From the NCBI RefSeq assembly GCF_035920445.1, contig NZ_CP109162.1, positions 6,386,001-6,450,000 of the forward strand: a stretch of 64,000 bases of DNA. The letters are read 5' to 3'. Positions 7,798-16,856 of this stretch are shown piece by piece. The position numbers were made by a program, and so were the translations under genes. Within the stretch, counting starts at the first letter, position 1, and every line of letters begins with the position of its first letter. This DNA is from Nocardia sp. NBC_01730. GTDB lineage: Bacteria; Actinomycetota; Actinomycetes; Mycobacteriales; Mycobacteriaceae. The notes beneath the pieces were generated by a model, which was not told the DNA's origin, ran no database searches, and saw only the letters and a program-made list of their open reading frames with translations.

Positions 7798-8907
7798 ATG
7801 ACCCAAGAAGGTTCCGACACAGCCGAATCCGGGCCTGTGGCTGCGGTCGAGCGGCGGAAGAGCCGCTCGGGGCTGTCCGGGCTGGTCGACTGGCACCTGG
7901 CCGCCAAGACCGGATCGGCCCTGGTGCCCTCGGGTCCGCGTACTTCGCGCTACTCGGCCGAACAGGTCGTCGCCGAATTGGCCGCCGCCTCCGAACGCGC
8001 CGAAGGACCGGTCCGGGAGGTGAGCGGGCTCTTGGACGACCGGCCGGTGCCCGGCGCCAGGATCGTCGACCGGCCCGGCTGGATCGAGGCCGCCGCCGAC
8101 TCGATGGCCCAGCTCACCGGCACCGGAACGGCCGCCGCCGAACGCAAGCTGCTCGCGGGTAAACCCGCGGGCGTGCAGGCGGGCGCGATGCTCGCCTTCC
8201 TGTCCACCGCGATCCTCGGCCAGTACGACCCGTTCACCGGTCCGGATGGCACGCTGCTGCTGGTCGCGCCGAACATCGTGGCGGTGGAGCGCGCGCTCGG
8301 GGTGTCACCGAGCGATTTTCGACTCTGGGTCTGCCTGCACGAGGTGACCCATCGGGTGCAGTTCTCCTCGGCGCCCTGGCTCGCCGAGTACATGCGAGGC
8401 AATGTCTCGGTGCTCGGCGAGGTCGGTGACGAGCCGCTGGCCGAGATGCTCTCCCGGCTGGTCGATGAGGTGCGCGACCGCCGCCGCGGCACCGCCGCCG
8501 ACGATCCGGCGGCGCGCGGTGTGGTCGGCCTGTTGCGCGCGACACAGGCACCGCCGCAGCGCGAGGCACTGGATCGCCTGCTCATGCTCGGCACCCTGCT
8601 GGAGGGGCACGCCGATCACGTGATGGACGCGGTCGGCCCTGCGGTCGTGCCATCGGTCGAGCAGATCCGCGCCGCCTTCGACCAGCGCCGCAAGCGCCCG
8701 ACCAATCCGCTGCAACGCATCCTGCGCGCGCTGCTCGGCGTGGACGCGAAGGTCGCGCAGTACGTGCGTGGCAAGGCGTTTGTGGACGAGGTGGTCGGCA
8801 GTGTCGGCATGGCACGGTTCAACACCGTGTGGACGGACGCGGAAACTTTGCCCCGCACCGACGAGATCGAGGACCCGCAGCGCTGGATCAGCCGGGTCCT
8901 GGGGTGA
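7798..8907 (+). CDS. Zinc-dependent metalloprotease (DUF2342 type)
   Basis: A 369-residue protein of the actinobacterial zinc-metalloprotease family that sits next to dacB and tilS (Rv3626c in M. tuberculosis). LHEVTHRVQF supplies the HExxH zinc motif. A downstream LLEGHADHVMDAVG probably gives the third zinc ligand. No signal peptide or membrane segment is apparent, so it is likely cytoplasmic. ATG 7798 has GGGTGG 6 nt upstream; alternatives at 7771 (overlapping dacB) and 7792 are less well placed. The substrate is unknown. Confidence 0.85.
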   Translation: MTQEGSDTAESGPVAAVERRKSRSGLSGLVDWHLAAKTGSALVPSGPRTSRYSAEQVVAELAAASERAEGPVREVSGLLDDRPVPGARIVDRPGWIEAAADSMAQLTGTGTAAAERKLLAGKPAGVQAGAMLAFLSTAILGQYDPFTGPDGTLLLVAPNIVAVERALGVSPSDFRLWVCLHEVTHRVQFSSAPWLAEYMRGNVSVLGEVGDEPLAEMLSRLVDEVRDRRRGTAADDPAARGVVGLLRATQAPPQREALDRLLMLGTLLEGHADHVMDAVGPAVVPSVEQIRAAFDQRRKRPTNPLQRILRALLGVDAKVAQYVRGKAFVDEVVGSVGMARFNTVWTDAETLPRTDEIEDPQRWISRVLG

Positions 8908-9011
8908 GCAAGCCGGGGTAGCCGGGGGCGCGGTGTCGGCGCGAGCGTGTCGTGCGACGGAATCGTTCGGCGCGGGTACTCGATGCGCCGTCGGTCGGTA
9001 GGCTGCGGCCC

Positions 9012-10112
9012 ATGGGCACTGCGCCAGGAACGGCACGCGGGCGCTCCGGATCAGGGGCCGGTTCATCGGCTTCCGCACGGCGGTCGGCGCGCGGTACCGA
9101 GGACGTCCGGCGTCTGCCGGAAACTGCGGCGGTACTCACTGTGCGCAGGGCGGTGCGAGACTGGCTGGCCCAGTTCGGGTCGCGCGCTGCCGGCCCGCCT
9201 GCGGTGGCGGTGGCGCTGTCCGGTGGTGCGGACTCGCTGGCTCTCACGGCTGCCGCCGTGGTCGAGGCCGGTGCGGTCGACGCGCTGGTGGTCGATCATC
9301 GATTGCAACCCGGCTCCGCAGCGGTTGCCGCCGAGGCCGCCGCGCGGGCGCTCGCACTCGGCTGCCGGTCGGCCCGGGTGCTCGCGGTCGAGGTCGGCAG
9401 TGACGGAGGCGTGGAGGCGGCCGCGCGCCGGGCGCGCTACGCCGCGTTGGACGCGGCGCGGGAGGGGCTGCCGGTCCTGCTCGGACACACACTCGACGAC
9501 CAGGCCGAAACAGTCCTGCTCGGGCTGGCCCGTGGGTCGGGCGGCCGCTCGATTCACGGGATGGCTCCGTTCACCGATCCGTGGGGCAGACCGTTGCTCG
9601 GCGTGCGCAGGGCGGCGACCGGGCAACTGTGCGCCGAACTCGGTCTGGCGCCCCACGAGGACCCGCACAACGCGGCGCCGGAGTTCACCAGGGTTCGGTT
9701 GCGCACCGAAGTGTTGCCGCTGCTGGAGGAGATCCTCGGCGGTGGGGTGGCCCCGGCGCTGGCCCGCACGGCCGAACAGTTGCGCGAGGACGCAGCGGTA
9801 TTGGACGCTCTCGCTGCTGAACTGCTGCACTCCGCGAGTGATGGGCTGGCGCTCTCGACCGAGACCCTCGCCACTGCCCCCGCAGCCCTAAGGAAACGGG
9901 CAATTCGGGCATGGTTGTTGTCGGGTGGTGCGAAAGCGCTGACCAACAAGCACTTACAAGCCGTCGACGAGTTGGTGACGGCTTGGCGCGGCCAAGGTGG
10001 CGTCGCGGTCGGCGGAGGAACATCGGGAAGCAGGTTGGTCGCCGGGCGCGAACATGGCAGGCTGACATTGCGGCTGGGTGATGACGGTCATCGGATCGAT
10101 GACACAAACTGA
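9012..10112 (+). CDS. tilS: tRNA(Ile)-lysidine synthase
   Basis: A 366-residue N-type ATP pyrophosphatase that converts C34 of the tRNA(Ile) CAU anticodon to lysidine. [12 protein letters not shown] is the PP-loop. [21 protein letters not shown] and [20 protein letters not shown] are the conserved TilS segments. The C-terminal half is shorter than in enterobacteria, as is usual in actinobacteria. TAGGCT at 8999-9004 lies 7 nt before ATG 9012, suggesting a leaderless transcript; the first 40 residues are low complexity. hpt follows after 44 nt, as in many Gram-positive genomes. Confidence 0.95.
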   Translation: MGTAPGTARGRSGSGAGSSASARRSARGTEDVRRLPETAAVLTVRRAVRDWLAQFGSRAAGPPAVAVALSGGADSLALTAAAVVEAGAVDALVVDHRLQPGSAAVAAEAAARALALGCRSARVLAVEVGSDGGVEAAARRARYAALDAAREGLPVLLGHTLDDQAETVLLGLARGSGGRSIHGMAPFTDPWGRPLLGVRRAATGQLCAELGLAPHEDPHNAAPEFTRVRLRTEVLPLLEEILGGGVAPALARTAEQLREDAAVLDALAAELLHSASDGLALSTETLATAPAALRKRAIRAWLLSGGAKALTNKHLQAVDELVTAWRGQGGVAVGGGTSGSRLVAGREHGRLTLRLGDDGHRIDDTN

Positions 10113-10156
10113 GCCGGCCCATCGGGTGCACCACCACGGAAGGGAATCCAGCTGAC

Positions 10157-10714
10157 GTGTACGGGGACGATATCGCGTCGGTGCTGATCACCGAGGAACA
10201 GATCGCCGCAAAAACCCGGGAGCTGGCCGAGCTCATCGCCAAGCGCTATCCCGCCGACGCACCGGAGGGAGACCTACTGCTGGTCGGTGTGCTCAAGGGC
10301 GCGATCTTCTTCATGACCGACCTGGCCAAGGCCCTGCCGATCCCGACCCAGATGGAGTTCATGGCTGTCTCCTCCTACGGGTCGTCCACCTCGTCGTCCG
10401 GCGTCGTGCGCATCATGAAAGACCTGGACAAGGACATCGCGGGCCGCAATGTGCTGATCGTCGAGGACATCATCGACTCCGGACTCACGTTGTCCTGGCT
10501 CAAGCGCAACCTGTCGACCCGCAACCCGGCCTCGCTCGAAGTGGTCACCTTGCTGCGCAAACCGGATGCGTTGCGCACGCCCGTGGAAGTCGCGCACGTA
10601 GGCTTCGACATCCCGAGCGAATTCGTCGTCGGCTACGGCCTCGACTACGCGGAGCGCTACCGCGACCTGCCCTACATCGGCACCCTCGACCCGAAGGTAT
10701 ACGGCGGCGCCTGA
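10157..10714 (+). CDS. hpt: Hypoxanthine(-guanine) phosphoribosyltransferase
   Basis: A 185-residue purine-salvage enzyme that transfers phosphoribose from PRPP to hypoxanthine or guanine, giving IMP or [17 protein letters not shown] is the PRPP-binding signature. [16 protein letters not shown] and EFMAVSSYG match the family, and [18 protein letters not shown] is the C-terminal base-binding segment. The GTG 10157 start follows GGGAA. The tilS-hpt pair is conserved, and the gene ends one base from the convergent cyclase gene. Confidence 0.96.
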   Translation: MYGDDIASVLITEEQIAAKTRELAELIAKRYPADAPEGDLLLVGVLKGAIFFMTDLAKALPIPTQMEFMAVSSYGSSTSSSGVVRIMKDLDKDIAGRNVLIVEDIIDSGLTLSWLKRNLSTRNPASLEVVTLLRKPDALRTPVEVAHVGFDIPSEFVVGYGLDYAERYRDLPYIGTLDPKVYGGA

Positions 10715-10715
10715 T

Positions 10716-11432
10716 CTATCCGGGCAGTATGCCGATAATCGTTGCGGGAGAACCGGAACCGCCGCGGTATAGCGGTCCGCCCGCGAGGACCCATGCGCCC
10801 GTCGCCGGCAGGGCGACGAGGTTGGCCAGGCACTCCAGGCTGATCCGGTGTTCGCCGTACAGCAGCTTCGACACCGCGTAGGTGTCGTCGGTGCCCACGT
10901 CGGGCCCGAACGTGTCGATGCCGAGTGCGCCACGGCGTCCGAGCCTGCCGGTGCGCAGCAGCCATTCCACCGTGTGTACCGCGAAACCCGGCTGATGCGC
11001 CGCGGATTCGCCGGTGCCGAGAAACTCCGGGGTGCCCCATTTGGCGTCCCAGCCGGTCCAGGCGATGACCGCGGCGCCATCGGGAATCCGGCCGTGTCGT
11101 TCCTCCCACTGCCGCAGGTCGGCGACCGTGATCGCGTAGTCGCGATCGCTCGCGCACTGCCCACGGACGTCGATCTTCACCGCGGGTAGCAACAGGTCGT
11201 CCAACTCCAGTTCGTCCGCGGCGAGCCCGTCGGCGCAGAAGTGGATCGGTGCGCCCCAATGGGTTCCGGTGTGCTCGCCCTGCTGGATGTAGCGCAGGTT
11301 ATAGCCGTCGTTCGCGATCGTGGCCACGAGGTCGGTGCGGAATTCCGGATCGTCCGGGTACAGCGGCGTGGTGGCCGGATCGTGCACGTGCGAGAGATTC
11401 ACCATCCGCCCGAGCGGGCGCGACGAGGTCAT
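10716..11432 (-). CDS. Cyclase family (kynurenine formamidase-like) metal hydrolase
   Basis: A 238-residue protein of the cyclase/kynurenine formamidase superfamily. HTGTHWGAPIHF occupies the metal-binding motif, usually written HxGTHxDxPxH; here the Asp is replaced by Gly, which may alter metal binding. GDTDD-type segments such as GPDVGTDDTYAVSKLL and LANLVALPATG match the C-terminal half. ATG 11432 overlaps the stop of the upstream kinase by ATGA, so translation is coupled to the kinase operon. The substrate is unknown, and the genetic link to membrane kinases is unusual for this family. Confidence 0.8.
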   Translation of the reverse strand: MTSSRPLGRMVNLSHVHDPATTPLYPDDPEFRTDLVATIANDGYNLRYIQQGEHTGTHWGAPIHFCADGLAADELELDDLLLPAVKIDVRGQCASDRDYAITVADLRQWEERHGRIPDGAAVIAWTGWDAKWGTPEFLGTGESAAHQPGFAVHTVEWLLRTGRLGRRGALGIDTFGPDVGTDDTYAVSKLLYGEHRISLECLANLVALPATGAWVLAGGPLYRGGSGSPATIIGILPG

Positions 11433-14131
11433 CGCTTTCGCTGCGGAATCGCCCTGGCCAGGGCGAGGAGATCGGCCTCTAGTACGCGGAACAACCGGTA
11501 GGTGAGCACGAACGCCAGGATGCCACCGACGCTGAGCAGGCGCACCGGAACGATCACCAACCCCTGGTCGGCGGCGTCCACGAAGGTCGCGCTCGCCACA
11601 CCGATCAGTGGAACCGACGCCGCGACACCGAGATAGAAGTTTCCGCGCTTGGCGAGGGCGCGCAGCTGGCGTTCGTCGTCGGGGCCGACCCCGCCGCGCA
11701 CCAACAGCTGTGGATATATCGAACGCACCGCGTAGACCGTGATCGGGAAGAACGGGTAGGCGAGCGCGATGGCCGCACAGACCACTTGCGCGGCGAAGAA
11801 ATGCAGAAATGTCCCGCGCGGCAGGTCGACACCGGACAACGCCAGACCGAGTGGCCAAAGTAGGCCCGCCAGAAGCCAGAACCCGAACGGCACCCAGACC
11901 GCCCAGTCGCCCATCAGCAGGGTGTCGCGACGTGCCTTCGCGAGCGTTCGGCCGGAGAACTCGTGGCCTCGGTTCAGACGGAAACCGATGGTGAGGGGGC
12001 CCCGAGTGAGGAACAGCAGCAGCAGCGCGGCCACCGGGAAGGCGATCACGTTGTTGATCAAGACGACGGTGGCGAACGTGTCCTGGTCGGCGGCCGACAT
12101 CCGGTCGATGATCAGGGTTTGGTTGAGCTTGATGTTGTAGAGGCTCGCCAGCACGTTGGGCACGCCGATACACAGCGCGGCCAACGGGAGGAGCAGGCCG
12201 CGGGACCGGTAAGCGAAGCTGCTCGGCGGGGGGTCGACCAGGTCACGTGCGCGGGCATCGAGGCAGAGATCGAGTTGGCCGGCAAGTTCGGCGCCGTTGC
12301 GCCACCGGCGCTTCGGGTCGACATGCAGGCATTCGAGCAGAACACGACGCAGCGCGGCCGGTGTGTCTTCGGGCAGACGCGATAGCGCCATCGCCGACAC
12401 TCCGCCCCGGCGCACCGCGAGCATGCCCGCGAATGTCTCGGCGGAGGTGCCGCGCTCGGCGGGAGGCGGGTCGTCGAACGGGTTGGCGCCGGTGAGCATT
12501 TCCCACAGCAGCACGCCGAGGGAGAAGATGTCACTGCTGTTGCCGGGCGCGGGCGCCCCGGGATCGAGGTATCCGGCCAACTGTTCAGGGGAGCGGTAGG
12601 GCAGCGAACCCGTTCCGATCGCAGCGAGATTCGGAGCGGCCATACGCGGATCCGCCTCGCGGATGGCGAAATCCGCGAGCTTCGGGATGCCGTCCGCGGT
12701 GAACAGGACGTTCTCGGGCTTGATGTCATGGTGCAGCACGCCGTGATGCTCGGCGTAGTCCAGCGCGTCCGCGAGCCGCCTGCCCACCCATGCCACGGTC
12801 TCGGGCCAGCTCAGCTCCGCGATCTCGGCACGAACGCTCGAATCCGACGGCCGGATCTCGCCCTTGGACTCCATGGCGGCGTCGATAGCGCGCAACAGCA
12901 GCGCACCGCCATCGGCCACCGGGCCGCGACGGCGCTGATCGAGTACGCCCAGGGCGGTGCCGCCGGGCAGGTATTGCATGTAGACCAGGCGGGGGAGTGC
13001 GGCGCCCGGAGTGTCATCGGCTGCGCGAGTATCCAGGGCGGTAGCCGGGTGTGGCGATGCCGAGTCGCGCCTCGAGTCCGGGAAGTCGGCGTCCCGGCGT
13101 CCCGGCGTCCCGGCGAGCGTCGCGTTGTCTGTCGATCGGTCCACGGGGGTGCCGTCGGCGGCAGTGGTGCCGCCGCGGGATTCGGCAGACCGCGCAGGAG
13201 CGTCGCGGTGGTGGCCGGGGACTGTCGCGCCGTCTCGTGCGTCAGGTTCGCTGATGACGGTCGCGTCGTCGGCACCGGGCTGTTCGGCGACGGTCGCGTC
13301 ACCGGTGGGGGTGTCGAGATCTCGCGACTCCGCGAGGGTCGCGTCGAGGTCTTGTGCATCGGCGACCGTGGCGTCGAGGTCGTCTCGAGCCTCGGCGATG
13401 GTCGGGTCAGCGTCGATGGCGCGTGTTCTCGGGGCGGCGACGGTGCGATCGCCGCGGGTGGGCGAACGCGGAACGATCAGAGTGTGCACGGCGTCCGCGC
13501 TGAGCACCCGCTGGTCGAAGACTCGGACGATGTGCGCGTGGTCCAGCTGTGCCATCGTGTGCGGCACGCCCGCCCGTCCCGCCGAAAACCGGACGGCGAC
13601 AAGGCGCTGCATGGAACGTTGCCTGGCGAGAAACACGCGGCCGAGCGGGCCGCCACCCAGATCCGTGAGCAGGTCGAAATCGTCGATTCGCCGCCCAGGC
13701 GCGAGGTCGGCCAGTGCCGCGACAGCTTCGCTCGACTCCCGGGTGCCGATGTCGGCAGGCTCGTCGGCGAAGTCGGCGAGGCGTTCGCGGATCTCCTCGG
13801 CCAGCTCCGGGTACTCGGCGACGAAGTCCGCCAGCGCCAGCCGCGCGTGCCTGCGGCGGGCCAGGAATTCCTCGCAGACCAGGTCCACGAGCTCGGGGCT
13901 GTGCTCCACCTCCGGAAATTCCTTGCGGTACTCGGCGATTCTCTTACCCAGCCCTTTCCGCTCCCAGCGTCGACGCAGATCGATCCGCAGCAGATCGGTG
14001 AGCAGGGTGAGGCGCACCTGCGTGCCGTCGGGCACATAATCCGGGATCTGCGGCGGCATACGATCACCACGGAGACTGCGCCGCCACTCGGCGGCGAACC
14101 GTGCGATGCCGTCGGCGCGCCAAGTGGTCAC
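11429..14131 (-). CDS. Membrane Ser/Thr kinase homologue with degenerate catalytic motifs (candidate pseudokinase)
   Basis: A 900-residue kinase-fold membrane protein. Residues 30-125 form an alpha-helical domain (LTDLLRIDLRRRWERKGLGK, PELVDLVCEEF) shared with the neighbouring kinase. The kinase domain starts near 150. The ATP lysine is Arg (VAVR, R181), HRD is HHD (467-469) and DFG is DFA (487-489), while the APE-like SPEQLAG is intact. A 160-residue Asp/Thr-rich insert (about 215-378, bases 12997-13489) with repeated DATV/DATL motifs separates beta-strands 4 and 5. The C-terminus carries about six membrane helices. ATGA overlaps couple it to the kinase before and the cyclase after it. Residual or atypical activity remains possible. 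Confidence 0.85.
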   Translation of the reverse strand: MTTWRADGIARFAAEWRRSLRGDRMPPQIPDYVPDGTQVRLTLLTDLLRIDLRRRWERKGLGKRIAEYRKEFPEVEHSPELVDLVCEEFLARRRHARLALADFVAEYPELAEEIRERLADFADEPADIGTRESSEAVAALADLAPGRRIDDFDLLTDLGGGPLGRVFLARQRSMQRLVAVRFSAGRAGVPHTMAQLDHAHIVRVFDQRVLSADAVHTLIVPRSPTRGDRTVAAPRTRAIDADPTIAEARDDLDATVADAQDLDATLAESRDLDTPTGDATVAEQPGADDATVISEPDARDGATVPGHHRDAPARSAESRGGTTAADGTPVDRSTDNATLAGTPGRRDADFPDSRRDSASPHPATALDTRAADDTPGAALPRLVYMQYLPGGTALGVLDQRRRGPVADGGALLLRAIDAAMESKGEIRPSDSSVRAEIAELSWPETVAWVGRRLADALDYAEHHGVLHHDIKPENVLFTADGIPKLADFAIREADPRMAAPNLAAIGTGSLPYRSPEQLAGYLDPGAPAPGNSSDIFSLGVLLWEMLTGANPFDDPPPAERGTSAETFAGMLAVRRGGVSAMALSRLPEDTPAALRRVLLECLHVDPKRRWRNGAELAGQLDLCLDARARDLVDPPPSSFAYRSRGLLLPLAALCIGVPNVLASLYNIKLNQTLIIDRMSAADQDTFATVVLINNVIAFPVAALLLLFLTRGPLTIGFRLNRGHEFSGRTLAKARRDTLLMGDWAVWVPFGFWLLAGLLWPLGLALSGVDLPRGTFLHFFAAQVVCAAIALAYPFFPITVYAVRSIYPQLLVRGGVGPDDERQLRALAKRGNFYLGVAASVPLIGVASATFVDAADQGLVIVPVRLLSVGGILAFVLTYRLFRVLEADLLALARAIPQRKR

Positions 14132-16677
14132 GTGCCGGGCTCCGCCTCGTCCGCTCCGGTGCGGGCCGGTCGGCCGATGGAAGCGTCCGCTTCAGCGGAT
14201 CGGGGGTCGACGACCCGCTCCAGCGCGCGCAGATCCGCCTCCAGCGCACGGAACAGCAGGTACGAGCCCACGAACGCGATTATGCCGCCCACGCACAGCA
14301 GCCGTACCGGAAAGATCACCGACGGAATGTCGGTGGCGGGCAGGAAGGTCACTCCGGCCACGGCGAGTAGCGGCACGGACGCGGCGACGGCAAGGTACCC
14401 GTTGCAGCGCCGATCCAGGCCACGCAGCCACACCGCGTCCTCGGGACTGATGTCGCCATGCCGGAGGAACAGCGGATAGATGCACCGCACCATGTAGAAG
14501 GTCAGTAGGAAGAACGGATACGCGACCGCGATCGCGCCGCACACCACCAGCGAGGCCAGGAAGTGCACCATGGCCTGCGCCGATATGTCGCCGGTTGACA
14601 GCTTCAGAGCGATCGGGAAGATGATGCCCGCCAGCACCCACAGTGAGAACGCCACGGCGACAGCACGATCGCCCATCAACAGTGCGTCCCGTCTGGCTCG
14701 CCGCAGGGTGTCCGGGGCATACCGTCTTCCCTTGCGCAACCCCCGCGGCACCGTCACCACGTACCTGGACATGTACAACACGAGGGCGACGCCGGTCGGA
14801 AAGAAGATCGTGTTCACGACGCTGGTGATGATGAGGAAGGTGTGCTGGGCATCCTCGGTCATCCGGCTGATGATCAGGTTCTGATTGTGCGCGATGTTGT
14901 ACAGCGAGGCAAGCACATTCGGAAGTCCCACCGACAACAGCGCCACCAGCACGAAATACGGCCGAAGCCGTCGCCGCCAGCTCGTCGGCGCCGGGTCGAC
15001 CAGCTCACGTGCGCGCTCGTCCTGGCACATCTCCAGCTGCCTGGCCAGGATCGCACCGCTGGACCAGCGCATGGTCCGATCGGGCGCGAGGCAGGTCAGC
15101 AGCACCCGGCGCAGCGCGGCCGGGCAGTTCGGCGGAACCAGTTCCAATGCGGCGGCATCCACACCGGTGCTGCGGCGCTCCAGCATGGCCGTCAAGATGG
15201 TGTCGTCGCCGTGCGGGCCCGCGTCCGCGGTGCTGTCGTCGAATGGCTTGGCCCCGGTGAGCAGCTCCCACAGCACAACGCCGAGCGAGTAGATGTCGGC
15301 GCGGGTGTCCAGGTCGGCGGCGCCGCGGTCGCAGCTGGGATGACAGGCCTCCAGCTGTTCCGGTGACATGTAGGCCAGCGAGCCGCCGAAATAGGCGACC
15401 GGGCTGGTGCCCTCCACGTTGCGGCTGAAGCTGATGTTGAAGTCGGCCAGTTTCGGCACCGCCTCGGCGGTGAGCAGGACGTTGGCTGGTTTGACGTCGC
15501 GATGCAGTACGCCGTGCGAGGAGGCGTAGTCGAGTGCCTCGGCCAGTCGGCGCCCCAGCCAGGCGACCGTCTCCGGCCAGCTGAGCGCGGCGATTTCGGC
15601 GCGCACGCTGGAGTCGGTCGGCCGGATCTCGCCCTTCTCCTCCATAGCCGCGTCGACGGCGTCCAGCAGCAGCTGCCCACTGCGTTCGGCGGGCGGGATG
15701 GCGCGCACCCAGCGCAGCGCGCCCAGCAGCGTGCCGCCGGGCAGGAACTGCATATAGAGCAGCCGCAGCCTGCGCGTCGCGACCCTGGCGTCGCCGAGCA
15801 CCCGCTGGTCGAAGACCCGCACGATGTAGTCGTGGTCGAGCTGGGCCAAGGTCTGTGGTTCGGTGCCGTGGTCGGCGGAAATCTTCACCGCGACCAGCCG
15901 CTGGAGCGAGCGCTGCCGCGCAAGGAAGACCCGCGCGAACGCGCCGCTGCCCAAACCGGTCAGCAGATCGAAATCATCGATCCGCTGGCCGATTTCGATC
16001 CGGTCGAGCGCATCGTAATGGCCCGGCCCGGTTCCGATCGTGGTGGGGACGGCGGTGGCTGTTTCCATGAGATCGGCGGCGGTCGTTCTGATCACTTCAG
16101 AACTACGGGCGAACGCGGTGGTTTGGTTCAATTCGGTGTCGGCGTCGGCGGATCGGGTGGGTGCGAGAGCGCTTCGCGTGGAATCTTCCGGTACCGCGCG
16201 GCGGGTGCTCTGGTCCACGTCGTCGGCGTTCAACAAGGCGCGAAGTTCCGCCGCCTGATGTGGATATTCGCGCAGGCATTCGCGCGGATCCACCCGTTCC
16301 CCGCTGTGCCGGCGGATGACGAACTCCTCGTACACCAGACCGGCCGGGATGCTGTCGGAGACGAGATCCGCGAATTCGGCGCAGTAATCGGCGAGGCGTT
16401 TGCGCGGGACCGGTTCGGGTGACGGGCCCGTGTCTGTCGCGGGACGGCGCAGCCAGCGATGCCGTAGGTCGACGCGGATCAGCTCGAGCAACGCCTCCCT
16501 GCGCAGGGTGCTCGCATCGGGCAGGTACTGGGCGATCTCAGGTGGGCGGGAGGTGGATTCCCAGGCCGCGGCGAAGGCTTCCACCGCGCTCGGTTCCGGA
16601 CGCGGCAGGCCGCTATAACCAGCACCGGTATTCGAACCCGTGTCGGTATCGGAACTTCTCTCAGAGTTGACACTCAT
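14128..16677 (-). CDS. Membrane Ser/Thr protein kinase
   Basis: An 849-residue Hanks-type kinase. Residues 45-150 form a helical domain with the pattern LLELIRVDLRHRW and GLVYEEFVIRR, a layout I associate with large kinases of planctomycetes and some actinobacteria. The catalytic domain (about 235-550) has GLGSGAFARVFLA, the ATP lysine in VAVK (K265), HRDVKPAN (392-399), and DFN instead of DFG (412-414). SPEQLEA and DIYSLGVVLWELLTG follow. About six transmembrane segments occupy residues 570-820. It shares its architecture with the next gene, suggesting tandem duplication. The start codon is ATG 16677; the divergent gene starts about 180 nt away. Confidence 0.9.
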   Translation of the reverse strand: MSVNSERSSDTDTGSNTGAGYSGLPRPEPSAVEAFAAAWESTSRPPEIAQYLPDASTLRREALLELIRVDLRHRWLRRPATDTGPSPEPVPRKRLADYCAEFADLVSDSIPAGLVYEEFVIRRHSGERVDPRECLREYPHQAAELRALLNADDVDQSTRRAVPEDSTRSALAPTRSADADTELNQTTAFARSSEVIRTTAADLMETATAVPTTIGTGPGHYDALDRIEIGQRIDDFDLLTGLGSGAFARVFLARQRSLQRLVAVKISADHGTEPQTLAQLDHDYIVRVFDQRVLGDARVATRRLRLLYMQFLPGGTLLGALRWVRAIPPAERSGQLLLDAVDAAMEEKGEIRPTDSSVRAEIAALSWPETVAWLGRRLAEALDYASSHGVLHRDVKPANVLLTAEAVPKLADFNISFSRNVEGTSPVAYFGGSLAYMSPEQLEACHPSCDRGAADLDTRADIYSLGVVLWELLTGAKPFDDSTADAGPHGDDTILTAMLERRSTGVDAAALELVPPNCPAALRRVLLTCLAPDRTMRWSSGAILARQLEMCQDERARELVDPAPTSWRRRLRPYFVLVALLSVGLPNVLASLYNIAHNQNLIISRMTEDAQHTFLIITSVVNTIFFPTGVALVLYMSRYVVTVPRGLRKGRRYAPDTLRRARRDALLMGDRAVAVAFSLWVLAGIIFPIALKLSTGDISAQAMVHFLASLVVCGAIAVAYPFFLLTFYMVRCIYPLFLRHGDISPEDAVWLRGLDRRCNGYLAVAASVPLLAVAGVTFLPATDIPSVIFPVRLLCVGGIIAFVGSYLLFRALEADLRALERVVDPRSAEADASIGRPARTGADEAEPGT

Positions 16678-16856
16678 GCTCAGACCTAAGGCTCGGCGGA
16701 CGCCGCAGAATCCGCACTCGTCGGTCGTTGGCTGTACCGGAGAAAATCCGCCACACCCGCCGCCATCGTCCCCCGCGCCGTATTCGAAATGATAACTTGC
16801 GGCTCAAGAGCGGATCACCCGATTTCGACAACGATGCGACGGGGGACGACCAGCAC

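Noticed and set aside
13085..13112. Short run of CGTCCCGG units in the kinase-homologue gene
   Set aside because: Three 8-bp units in a low-complexity coding insert. This is probably simple slippage in GC-rich DNA and not a distinct element.
12728..14479. 583-codon plus-strand frame opposite the kinase homologue
   Set aside because: The minus strand carries kinase motifs throughout. The plus-strand product is repetitive and without a domain, so I treat it as a shadow.
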